From: Strigops habroptila | Lineage: Eukaryota; Chordata; Aves; Psittaciformes; Psittacidae | Length of the DNA: 64,000 bases | Direction of reading: 5' to 3' | Assembly (NCBI RefSeq): GCF_004027225.2 | Contig: NC_044282.2 | Location: 45,910,576 to 45,974,575, forward strand | In this document: positions 11,601-23,900 of the stretch, in pieces | Layout: each line of letters opens with the position of its first letter | Position numbering within the stretch: position 1 is the first letter of the stretch | Program-made: the position numbers and the translations under genes | The notes under the pieces: generated by a model | The model's input: the letters and a program-made list of their open reading frames with translations, nothing else | What the model was told of the DNA's origin: nothing | Database searches by the model: none

Positions 11601-14600
11601 TGAAACATAAAAGATTCTCCCTACATGCATCTTGAGGTATGGAAGTAGTAAGCTGTACCACTGCAAGGAAAGATAAATTATCAACAGTAAGAATTAAATG
11701 TGGAACCTCTGGATCCAAACACACATATTTCTACTGACAGTGCAAAGGGGCCCTATTCCACAGCAAGGGGCTGTGGCAAGGTCATCAGCTTTTCTCTGCA
11801 CAAAAGAGGGATACAATGCTGCCTTCAAAGGATTAAAAAAAAAAAAAAAAGGTTCACTGTTTTCTGCTGAAGTGCACTTATTTTGATCTCATTTTAGAGA
11901 ATCGAATGAAATATGTGACTACTTTAGGAGTATTACTGTGAATGCTTTATATGACCAGTCAGTGAAGTTCTACTGAGTTAGGAAATTTTCTTTGTAAGTA
12001 TATTGATTTAAATTACAGTGAGATGCCTAGAAAACTAATTAGACAGCAACACTTGGCTTCCCAGGACAAATACTAGGCCAGCTTTTCAAAGATAATAGGC
12101 AAAACTATTAACCTCAAGGACATGGTATCCTGTCTGCTAATAAGATATATGTTTATTTTTCCAAGCTCCAAATTTGAAAATGTAAAGGCTAATGAGTAGT
12201 TAAAAGTCTCCGGAGAAGGAAGAATGGGATGCTTCTCAGAATACGTCTAGGGAAACAGACTAAAGGGTTAAGCAGAGGGAGAGGCAGAAAGAAACCCATT
12301 CTATAGAATGAACTTAAGATACTGGTGTTTCTCCATAAGAAGGGTGTAACAAGCTGTAGAGAAAAGCTTCATATGAATATATGCTGCATTTAGTGGATTA
12401 AAGCTTTTTTTTTTATTATTATTTCCTTCTAAATAAATTACACTTCTAGAAGGTTATAGGTCATATATATTACCCTGGCATGGCCAAGGGGAAATGGGAA
12501 CCACAGGGTTCAACCCAGTTTCAGACCCAGTCTTTGTGTGGGGGAACTTCAAGACAGGGGACAGCCAAAGACTTTAAAAGGACTACATTCATTCAGAGTA
12601 AAGGAGCCACGGGAAACTGGGATAGTACTACTTTCTCAAAATAAAAAAACCCACTAAAGCTCTCTGTTTCATTATAGCTAATATTTTCCCTTTGAACAGC
12701 CTGCACCTGTTTTTCCTCATATACCTTTCTCAGGCATAATTCTTTAGAGAGGACTTTTTTTCCCTAAATAAGGACACTCTTTCTCTTTCTTGTACCATAC
12801 AGCTCTTTGTCTGCTTGTGGATCACCTTTAGGCTGCATTTTGACCCGTTTTGGTCTGAGTAGAAATTGTGTTACTGTTCTAAGATACAATGCTTGGTGAC
12901 TCGGGATGTGACAGCTTTATGACTTGGGTGATAGCACGGTGAACGGGCACATTACAAAAAGGGCAATTACTGCAGGGTTTCTGATATTATTTACAGTACT
13001 TACTTTGCTAACATGAGCAGCATTGTAAAAATGCTAGTTGTTAACACTGCTAAAATGTAATGCCAGAGTTTTCTGCAGCACAAGTGCCTGGTATGCTGAT
13101 AAATGACACTGCATGAAATGGTGGCCATGAAAAGCAAATTCACAGTGAATCACCCTCAACACCAGATTGGAGTAAGAGCATTGCAAAGCTGATTTGTGGG
13201 CTTATGTTGCCATTTAATGTGATTTCCATCAAACTGTTCATAAAATTCATAGCTGCACCTAACCTCCATTACTGTGTCCTTGTACATTCTTCTTGAAAAT
13301 AACTTGTTTATGAAGCCTCAACAGTGCAGAAGGATACTGTATGATCTGAAGGAAATGGAGGAACTTCATGCAAACATCACTGCAAAGCAGCGGCCAAAAG
13401 GCACATTCCCTGTGTGGGCTTCAACTTCTAACTTACATGTTGTGATTATGACCAACAGTCTTTATGATCATCTCTGCTGTATGTGTTGAAGCCAGCTTAC
13501 AGGCAGATGCAGGTCTGTCACCCATAGACATCTGGGCAGATCTAATTCATCTAATTAATGAATCTTAATCTGGATTTTAACTCCACCCTTTATCACTCTG
13601 GTAATCCTCCAGCATCTTTGCAGACCAGGGGTATGACTCTCAAGAAACATGAGCACTGTCCAGGACCCATGGAAGGTGCTTCACATGTTACTGTCTTCAG
13701 CTCCTTGGAGAACTCCTGATTCAGACACCAGAACCAAATAATTTCTATATTAACATCAGAACAATTTTGATAAAACAGTCTGGTTTTTTTGCAGGTTGAT
13801 GATTTCATGCAATGTTTTTTCCTGTATTGATGCATCTCACCAGTCTTGTGGCCAGCTTTGTGTGATTAAATGTTCCACGTCTCTAGCCCTTTTACAGGAC
13901 TTAGATTCATGATGAAAAAATACCAATGATGTCACATCTATAGAAAGTATGACAATAAGATAGATAGAAAAGCAGTCTGTCTTTTGAAGTTCTGAGAGTG
14001 AATTTTTGTTTTGTTTGCTTACAGTAATCCCCTTTCTTCTTTGATAAAGTTTTTTTGTTGGGTTGGTTTGTTTGTGTTTTTTTACGTTGGAGTATATATA
14101 ATTTATACAGAAAATATTGTGCTTTTTATGCTGTGGAGGAAAAAAAAAAGAAGATTCAAATTTATTTTTAAAATCTCACTGTAGCAAAGTTAAGGCATAT
14201 ATTCTTAGATGCCAGAATCAGGGAAATGTTTGTAAAAGAAGCATATATTGCTGAGGTGTACACTTCACACAGTTTTTGCTTCATGTTTCAAATACAGATT
14301 TACACCATAAATTCAGTCTGTGGAGAAGGATTTTTAACAATCTTAACAGCAACTTAATTCTTCCTCTGATTTTTCATAAGAAAAGGACTTCAAGTCCTTT
14401 TCAGGTTAGATTTTATGACTTGTCTAAAGGAAAATCAAACTAGGAAGCATAGCTGCCTTAAAGGTCAATATGATATTAACAAAGCAAGAAGCCCTGGAAA
14501 GACCGTGTGTCCGCTATTATCTTTCACTATAGATAGATCATGGAGTCATAGAAACATTCATTAGGGAATGAAGCAAGTATCTCTCTGAGCTCCATCAAAC

Positions 14601-16126
14601 ATGAACTCTGAAAACCTCAGCATTTTTTCCATGTTGTGTAAAAGCAAAAATTAAACAGTATTACTTGGAAACTTAGTATTCAATACTGAAAATTTATTAT
14701 AATGCTGAAATTAAAAGATGCATTCATAAATATTCTAAGCTGAGTCACGCAGAAAAGTAATTGAAATGTTTCAATGAGATCCAGGCTTGCATTTCCCTGT
14801 ATGAACTGCTCAACCTACCAGCTTGAAAAGGAAAAATAGAAAGGGCAAGATTTTCACTACTGGTTATGGAACTGAGAGAGTCACTTTGCATTTCCTTAAA
14901 AGGGGCCTGATTTTCATAAAATTCAGAGAAGCCTTGAACCATCTCAAGCTGAACACCTCAAGCTAAACCAGCTAAATTTGTAAATCACTTTTGCCAGTCT
15001 CTGGCAAGTGGTATATTTAAATAGAGTTTCATGAAAAAAGAAAATTAAAAAAAAAAATAAAATCAAAGAGACAAGTCCAATATGATCATGAGAATCAAGT
15101 CCTACTAACTTTAATTATTGATAAAACAGATCAAACCCAAGAAGGATATGAGCACTGCTGACATGTTTTGCTTTCATTCCTTGTTTGGGCTACCAGGGAC
15201 ACAGTCTAAACTAGCTTGCAGCATCATGTTGCATTCTGAAATTGAAAACAAACAACAGCCTCTGCTCTGCAAAGTCCTCACTCACTGTCAGAACGACAAC
15301 AGCTAATTGGATTAAGAAATGGATTATGACACCCAGCATAGTTTGAATCGGTTAATTGGATTAAAATAGATTGAACTGGCCATTTGGATTAAGGCATAAT
15401 CAAACTTCACAGACAAAAGATCTGAGTAGCATGTTGAGGGGGAAAAAAAATAGAGAGAGAGAGAAAAAGATAAGGGACAAGAAATGCTTGTTAAAGGCGG
15501 GGGGGGGGGTGTATGCTACTCTCCTCTTTCTAGCTATTTTTAATGAAGGGCACATTATCTCCTTGCCTAGCAGCTGAAATAACATTGTGTAATGGAAATG
15601 AGCTCAGCAAAAGGGCTGTAGTCATTATAAAAGATAAAAATCCCTAGAAGTCTGTTTAAATGTTAATAAATAAAAAGGAATAAAAGAAGAAACTAAACAT
15701 TGCAATACAACGTTACCCGCTATGCAAAACTTCCCAGTCTGCATTCCCTACCCTTCACATTATTGATTTTTAAATTACATTGTCTTTTTATTACTTTTCT
15801 CTAAATCTGTCACTGTAAGAACTGACACAAAATCTAATCAAACCAAAAGGAAACCATCAATTTTATCTAGTTATTCAGATGGTTGGTGAATAACATCACA
15901 GCCTCTGGTCCTGTTCGCAGTAATGAAATCAAGCCCTGGCCTGTGCTTTCTTATTTTAAAGGTTTTGCTTTGGAAGCACTGCACAGCTGAAGAGAACACC
16001 TGTTTTGGAGTGCTGAGGATCAGGATAAGACTACAGACTGTCACAACCTATTGACCATAACATTTCTGTATTTCTTATTGCAAGATTTACATAGAGATCT
16101 ACCTGCTTTTTAATACTTTCTCATAT
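8695..16126. other. gene-free AT-rich DNA
   Basis: No exon, RNA gene or confident mobile element was seen. It includes small A/T and G homopolymers (for example G11 at 15499-15509) and a short 10-bp hairpin at 8883-8908. Confidence 0.5.
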
Positions 16127-16728
16127 ATGTGCCTATTCCACCAGCAAGTCTTGGAAAACTCCTTCTTTTCAGAGGTTTATAAGACAATAGACACCATCTA
16201 TCAGCATCATTTCACTGATCATCACACGGGCATGCACAAAAATGTTAGCTGCTGCAAGTCCTTGCCACGGAGAATTGGCATCAAGCCAGATGCTACCATC
16301 TGTTCCCATCCAGGGCCTGCAGAAAGTCCTTGGCACTGGCAACATCTGTTGAACTTCTGGGCCCACCAGTAGAGCCACAGCAGCTGCTTGCAGCAGTTCC
16401 AGCAGTAATTGAGGGTTTGCTTTATCATCTAACTCCCTATTGCAGTACAACGGGTAGCTTGGGTTGGTTGGAGAAAGGGCTAGGGAAAGGCAAGCAGGAC
16501 ATGAATGAAGAAGACGATCAGGTTGGCCACAGCAGTGGTTGGGCTTCTGAGTGTATGTTGTCCCCTTGCAGTTCCCATAGCTCACACAAGCTGCAGGAAA
16601 GTGAGTTATTGCAATTCCAGCTCATGCTGAGCTGCCAGGCTAGAGAGGACAGTGGTTTCCTTTTGGGTCTTCTTGCCCAGAGCTCAATCACTCTGGCGTT
16701 GCTCAAGCACACTGACTGTATGCATTAA
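16127..16728. other. unassigned region open on both strands
   Basis: Compared with its surroundings this stretch is richer in G+C and stays open for 138 codons on the minus strand (16585-16169) and 132 codons on the plus strand (16330-16728). I recognise no domain, and no splice sites or poly(A) tail frame it. Frames open on both strands fit a stop-poor composition better than a gene. It may be an unrecognised old repeat or retrocopy. Confidence 0.3.
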
Positions 16729-17230
16729 TAAACAAAAGTAGTGAGATGGTCATGAAAAAAGATGACATTTGAGGTCAGAGATGGATTAAGCATCATAGAA
16801 GTTCAGGACTATGTGAGCAATTTTCACAGCTGCACAGTTTGCAAAAAACCAAAATAATCTGCATTCAGCAGCAATGTGATATGTATTAACTTAGTGTGAA
16901 AATCCTACCTCCAACCTCAACCTCTGCAGAAGCTCATCATAACCCAAATAACACTGCTGCATAGTATGTGACTTAAATTAACAAATTAATGGAGACAAGA
17001 AATAGCCATAAACTCTAGTCATAGGTCATGTGTACTGAACTTTCCAATCACCATCTTTAAATCAGCTTGGTTCTGTCCGCATTTTCTTTTTCATCTTCTT
17101 TCTGAAGAAATTAACAGGAAATTATAAAATCCTGGTAATTTATTAACATAAGAACAAAAGTTGAGGATGGAATGATGTACATTCACTAAAAGAGTCATTT
17201 TCTTCCATGATTCAGAAAATAAATTTCCTG

Positions 17231-17254
17231 GGTTGGGTTTGGTTTGGTTTGGTT
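17231..17254 (+). repeat. short (GGTTT)n microsatellite
   Basis: GGTTG/GGTTT units are repeated about five times. Confidence 0.8.
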
Positions 17255-17781
17255 TCAATCAGAGACCATGCTATGGGTAGTTGCAAAATTACAGCAAGAT
17301 TTTACTTTAATATCATATAGATACAACACCTGCACTGCCCTTTTAAGAATTATGGAGGAAAGCTTTTTCAAGTGTTACAGAAGTATAAACAGCAATGCTG
17401 CATTCTGTGATCTGGAGGAGTTCAGCGCATGCCTCTAAATGCTATTTTTGCATGTAACCATCTTTCTTCTTTTTCTTTTAACAGCCAGGACTGCTCCTCT
17501 GTATCAACATGAGCACCACATGAAGGAACACAGGCCCTTTCAGTACAGCTGTGGAAGGTTCTGAGCTTAATCAAAAAACAGAATCAAGAGGTTTGGGGGC
17601 TGTAGGGTCAACCATTAAATTAATCTGCAGCTTACTATCACCTACAGGTTACTGTACTTTAGGACAGAAGTCCTGCTGATTCATCTATATTAACAAGTTT
17701 TTTAGTGTGCCGAGACTCTATGACTGGCCAAAGATAACCAGAACCTAAATCTCTGAACCTCTGCCCCAGCTCTGCTCAGCT

Positions 17782-17820
17782 GTGCTGGTCTGGCTGGGCA
17801 CATCACAGCCAGACCAGCAC
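17782..17820. repeat. perfect 15-bp inverted repeat with 9-nt loop
   Basis: The left arm GTGCTGGTCTGGCTG (17782-17796) and right arm CAGCCAGACCAGCAC (17806-17820) are exact reverse complements, separated by GGCACATCA. The arms are GC-rich in otherwise AT-rich DNA, so the RNA from either strand would fold stably. Whether it is transcribed is unknown. Confidence 0.9.
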
Positions 17821-20400
17821 CATCAAAGTGGGTCAAGACCCATCTAGCAGCAAAGTGATTACCAAGCCAACATCCTAAGACATAATTCATAAAGCAATAT
17901 TGCCTGTGACCCTCTCTTCCCTCTTCTCCCCCTCAGTGAACCTGCCTGTCAATCTGCAGCTTGGAGGTGTCAGAAATAAGCTTCTTCGTGCTGAAGTAAC
18001 CAATTAAGTTTTATTGCTTTATTGATGCCACAGATATAAAATGACTATGTAAAGCATCTGTCATAAAATGCTTGCTTAAGAATCCGTTGTTGAAGACATC
18101 AGTACTCCAGTAGAAAGATGAAAGGAAGATTTAAAATGCGTGATGTGGATATGTGTTAGAAGCTAATTACATGCAGTGGGAACAGATACAAGGATGGCTT
18201 GCCATCAGCTGTGGATTGCATCTAAGATGTGGTTATCAGTGCTAAAATGTTTTCATAAAACAATCTTATGTGCTGTCGAGCTAGTCATTTTTCTATCATG
18301 AATTGTTCCTTCTAGTGATTTTTTTGAAGAAGAAAACTCAGTATTGGATTGAGCTCTTATATCGTATACAGTGGAGTTCTTTTATGGGGAATTCACTAGT
18401 ACACACAAAACATTAAATGCTGGTTCTGAACAGGGAAGCCTATTGTCAGGAACCATCTCTGATAGCAATGGCATTAATTTATAGAAATATAAAGAATAAA
18501 TTCAGCATGAAGAATCTATGACCATATAAATCTATCATGGATCAGTTCAAATGAATGCTGTTGAAAAGAACTGGACTGCCAGTATATTCGTGTAACTGCC
18601 TGTGACAGAGAAAGTTTACAAAGGAAAAAAGAAATGCTAGCAATAAAAATTGAAAGGTGTCTTTTTTTGACCATATCCTTTCATCTTGATATATACCCTG
18701 CTTCTGCATTTTTTCATATGAAAGCTTAAGAGAGTATTGAAATTCTTTAAAAAAAGAAAGGAAGAGGAAAGCCAGTGTATATTGCCTATCAGATAGTCAC
18801 AGAGGCAGTAGGCTCAGATATACAGATCAGGGAATCTTTTATGCTTTGGCAGCATTGGCCCCTGCATTGTTCTGCGTAGCCCACAGCGGTATTATCTTCT
18901 TAATTTGTTATTTTATAAATACTTTGAGCACTGAAACCTTTAAAAAGCCCCAGAAAAAAATAAAAAGCCCAAACAGCACCACTATTGTCAGTTTTAAAAT
19001 GGCAAACTCAGATTCCTAACAGCTTCCTTTGAAAAGAGGAATTGTGTATGAGAATCATGTGCGCAGGGACACGTTATCAATTCTGAACGATTTTCAAGAT
19101 GCAGTCTTGCCTGCTGCTAACACATTATACAGTGCTGCAAATCGGATGTACCCTTAAGAAAGGTCAGAAGAAAGATATTTTAAATAGCATGGGATTCTTC
19201 TTTTTATATGAAAGGCCACGCTTTATAGAAGAGGTTAGGAAATCTGGTATTGTAAAATCCACAGTGCAGAACAATTCTGTGGCACTGAAATAGGATGGTA
19301 TGTTATTTATTACATGTGTAAATATTAAAGAACTGAAAACCTGTTCTAACTTAACAATAAACCACATTTTTTCAGAGATCCAAGCATGCATCTAATAAAT
19401 TCACCCTCTTATTCAGGTAAAAAGGAGGTAGAAGTAAGTATTAAAATCCCCTTCCAAATCTGCTCAAAGAAATATTCACTGATGATTTTCATTCCTTATT
19501 CCTTTTTCCCCCCTCATTCCCTTTCTTCTGCCTTTTCCTTTTCCTTGCTTTGTAAATACTTAGTGTTTCAGGGTCAGGAAGAACGTTTTGTGGCAAGAGG
19601 CAGAAAGTTTGGTTTTGGTTTTTTTTAGCCATTTGTTCCATTCATATATCAAGTCAGGAATAGTTTAAAAATATTCCCTAAATATTGAAATTAAAAAAAT
19701 TTAAAATCTTTTGCCCTGACCTGATCAACCCTCATTGCAGACCCTCCAAAGCATTCAACATTTCGCTTGATCAAGCTTGTGGCTAAAAGATTGATAAGGA
19801 AATGTGTTTTGCTGCCTGAATTTATTATTTTAATAATAAAATATACTACTTTTACCAATGTATTTGACCATGCCCTAAAACTAATTGTGAGATTAATGAT
19901 TTCTTTCTGTTCATTTATTAGTCCTGACAGAAAACCCGTCTCTTATTGATGCAATGATCTTTGTAAACATCACATATCTTTTAAAGTGAGAAGAAGGAAA
20001 CCAAGGAACTCCTTCTTTACAGAATGTATTTCCTGCCTTGACATTTCAGGAGTTGAATGCAGATGCTACATATCTGCAGGTAATGTGGTTTACCCTCATC
20101 CTGTCAAATAAGATCAGGTAAATCAAGATGTAGCAGGATCAGTCTTTACAGCAATAACAGGAAAAAATAAACCTGGTTAGGGAGACTACATGGGAAGGCT
20201 GCAATAGACATATCTCTGCCACTGTGCCTTATTCCCCTCTGCCCACCAAGGCAGCATTAGCCACCATTACCAGACACATGCCTGTATGTACTGTGTGATT
20301 ACATTTACTCAGAGAGCAAAACTTATATATATATGAATCTCTCCTTGAAAACTTGTTTCTGTAGAAATAACCAATTGTCTTGAAAGTTATTAAATAAATC

Positions 20401-20426
20401 GCAAGTATGCATTCATGCATACTTGC
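20401..20426. promoter_or_regulatory. 26-bp palindrome with POU-dimer (MORE+2-like) site
   Basis: Twelve-base arms (20401-20412 and 20415-20426) are exact reverse complements around TC. The core ATGCATTCATGCAT (20407-20420) has two ATGCAT half-sites spaced by two bases. This is the arrangement described for palindromic Oct-factor recognition elements bound by POU-domain dimers. Function here is inferred from the motif only. Confidence 0.4.
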
Positions 20427-20544
20427 AGTTATAGTACTATTTTTGTACTTTGGATATTATATAAATGAAAATGATTCATACAAATAGAGTCTTCTTTCAT
20501 TAGTACTTTACACTCTGTAAATCATAAAATTAAAGTCACTTTAG

Positions 20545-20957
20545 AATCATAGAAATATACAAGCAACTAAGTTGGAAAAGACCTTTAAGATCATCAAGTC
20601 CAACCATTACCCCAGGACTGCCAAGACCATCACTAAACCATGTCACGTGAGGGCCTCATCTACACGTTTTTTTAATATTTCCAGGGACGGTGATTCCACC
20701 ACTGCCCTGGGCAGCCTGTTCCAATGCCTGACCACCCTCTCGGTGAAGAAGTTTTTCCTAATATCCAATCTAAACCTCCCCTGGTGCAGCTTGAGGCCGT
20801 TACTCTTGTCCTATATCTTGTTACTTGGGAGAAGAGACCAACACCCACCTCACTCCAACCTCCTTTCAGGTACTTGTAGAGAGTGATAAGGTCTCTCCTG
20901 AGCCTCCTTTTCTCCAGGGTAAACAATCTCACTTCCCTCAGCCTCTTCTCATGTTAG
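20545..20957 (-). mobile_element. 5'-truncated CR1 LINE (3' end)
   Basis: On the minus strand this is about 410 bp of CR1 3' end. It holds the last part of the reverse transcriptase ([14 protein letters not shown] and LYKYLKGG are readable near 20860-20930) and the 3' UTR, ending near 20545 with a shortened octamer tail. Several frame breaks and substitutions make it older than the copy at 49105. The 5' truncation is typical of CR1. Confidence 0.92.
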
Positions 20958-23900
20958 CGTAACATGTGCTGGTTCACCACGATTGAATCCAGCAGGCTGG
21001 GGTCAGGCTGTAAAACGTCAAACTGGGAGAATAATCATATGGTTTTAATGGGGACCAGCCACCTCCTGAACCTTTCCTGTAATGGTAGTTCATCTTAAAA
21101 GATGCATTAGTGAGGAAAATCAATTAAATTACCACCACTTAATAAACTATTACTTGTTGGCCAAGTCAGGGTACCTGACTATATTTACCACAATTAAAAA
21201 AATAAGCCATAAAGGGAATAAAGTAGATGCATTTCATTTCTGAGTGAGGCAGGCTGGGTTTTCACACATATTTGGATAGCAATGAAAAGTATTGATTGGG
21301 TTTGTTTGTATTCAGTCTTCCCCTGTGGACAAACTACAAGTCACAAACTACAATCAATAACTAACCCCCTTCTTTGGCCTCTCCCTTCAGCAGACTAGAC
21401 TTAAGCTTCTCCCATTGCTCTTCCTTTCCATGAACTATACAAGTTGCTTTGGACTACACCTTAGTAGGACTTCATGACAGAATGTTTAAGACAAGGAAAC
21501 AAACCACTGCAGCACGGTTACACATACAGGTACAGTCAAATGTTAATTTAGTTTGGGTTAAGCTACGTAGTAGATCTTGATGGATGACCAGTGTTTGTAC
21601 TAGTGCAAGGGTCAACATTTAGTTTGAAAACTTCTGGGCTTTTAACTTTGCAGTTCTTAGTACATCTAAGGTTTCAAGCACTAAGAAATTTGTGATCATG
21701 CAGTTCCTAGTAGTTCACATTGCAATGTCAGCCGTGAGTGTCTTGCATGGCTCTATACAGGAAATGGCCATAAATGATCTGGACTAAATTTCCCCTTTTC
21801 CCTCAAGAGGACTTCCAAGGTCAGAGTTGAGGTCATTAACAGGACGGTGTGGGGAAACTCACACTGCAGCTATCTCTGGTGTTTGCAGCTCATGGATAAA
21901 CAACGGACTTAATTCTAAAATATTTCAGTCCATTAATCTTCATAAATACAAATATTTATAATGCAGTAAGAATGTATTAGCCCCGTACACAGTGCCTGCT
22001 TGGTTTGCTTCCCTTTGTGCAGTTCATTAACTGTTTTAATACAGGCTCCAGTTCCAAGGTGTGTTGTGTTCACTCTTCATCCATCTCTCTGCATAAATCA
22101 TGCACAGAGTACCTGAGAATGTAGGGGTCATCTTCGTGCTTGTGGATTTTGTTATGGTGTTTAAGAGAACTTAATCCTTCCAACCCTATCCCCTCCCTCC
22201 AAGGTTGACAAGGCCATGAGAAAGAAGGCACTTTCTCCAATTGCTTTGAAAATCTTGGGAGCACCTTCACAGAGCACAAAAAAAGAAGCAATCCCATAAA
22301 AGCTTCTTTTGTATTCTGTTTCCAAACTGTGCCAAGCACTCTTCAAAAAAAGGTGCTGGTCCAGAAGAACAGTATTTTCAGAACAGGCTTTCCTCTTTGG
22401 TTATTCTCATTTGAACGAACAAAAAAAGCTTCATTCTACTCCATCGATGCAAATGTGTGCCAGTATAGCAATGTACCTTATAACCGAGATCCATATTTTG
22501 TCCACTGTACTTACCTTTCAATAACAGGTTCAGCACTCACAGCGGCAAGGAATGATTTTTCATAATGCAGAGTAGTGATAATGATGCTGTTTCTCTTGTA
22601 GAGCTACTATAAGTGACATAATATCGTATCTAATGTGTGACTGTCAACAATGAGCTGTCCATGAAAGAGCACATTCAGCGCTGTCGCTTTCTAGGCAATT
22701 AGTTTCACTGTTTAAATTATTACATTTCCCAGTAATATTATGGCAGCAGCATGTGCACAGCAAGAAAAAAACTGTATTCTGGCAATTATTCACCCATGCT
22801 AATTGCTTGCAGACCTGTAGAAAAGGCAATAGAAGGGGGAAAAAAAAAAAGGAGAGAGGGAGAAGACAAAACAACCCTGTCAAGTTATGAGTCCCTGGTG
22901 GAAATGACTTAACATTAGTAGTGTGCTATATGTATATCAATTTATAGATACATAGATGTTGCTCATATTGTTTTTACAAATATTTGCTTAGTTAGATTGC
23001 TAGTTTCATAGCATTAAATAATGGATCAAAATTATCTCGTACATCTTTTTTCTTCCAGATTTCAAACATTAAAAAGTAGTTCTATTCACTCTCTCATCTT
23101 ACTATAGAAACCAATCTCTCTCCTCTACATAACTAAGCTTTTGCATTTTCCTATCCTCAGTCACCAGTGCACCATACAGCTTACGCATTAATACAGAATT
23201 TTCTAATAAAAAGCAAGATTTTTTGCTTCAGCCAGTTCTGTGAACTGGGCAGAACAGGAGTGTACTCTGGCACCATCTAGCAAAAGCACAAAGTAATTTT
23301 CTTTCTCCTTTCTGAGTGCTGAGCGAAATGGGGACATGAAATAACTAAACTGGGAGAGAATTCAAAATATTGGCACTGGGCCTCTTTTTTGACACAAGGG
23401 GAAGAGTGCTTTAAGGATCGTTTGTAAGTATGTACCCATTTCTCAAATGCGGTTTTGTACTGTAGCATAAACTAATTTATTCTATTTCAAGGCAAATGGA
23501 ATAGAATATATAATCTACAGCAATGATTTATGCCTCTTCAGATGGGGATTAAAATGCAAACTCTCATTTCTTAAGCATAGGCTTCTGATTTAGTCTTACT
23601 TGGAATCACCAACCAAAGCAAACACCGTCTCCTGAGGACCAGGGTGATTTTAACAGTGGTTTGTTTACTGGCCATGAAAAAGCCACCTGACCCTCGTATT
23701 CAGTATCTCTGTATGCACATGGAAAACCAAAATTTATTTTACAGGATTGTAGTGAAAATAAATTCTTGAAAACTTACTGGTTGTTCTGAAAGCATGACCT
23801 GATCTCAAGCAACTATTTTCCTTCCCGTTAATACTCTAATACTCTGCTTTCAGACAGAAGCTTAAACTTTTAAGGGAAAACAAAACATGGAGATGAGGAA

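Larger units (their letters stand above)
16729..20544. other. gene-free DNA with two notable inverted repeats
   Basis: No exon was recognised. The stretch contains a TTTGG microsatellite (17231-17254), a perfect 15-bp hairpin (17782-17820) and a 26-bp palindrome with POU-type half-sites (20401-20426). Confidence 0.5.
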
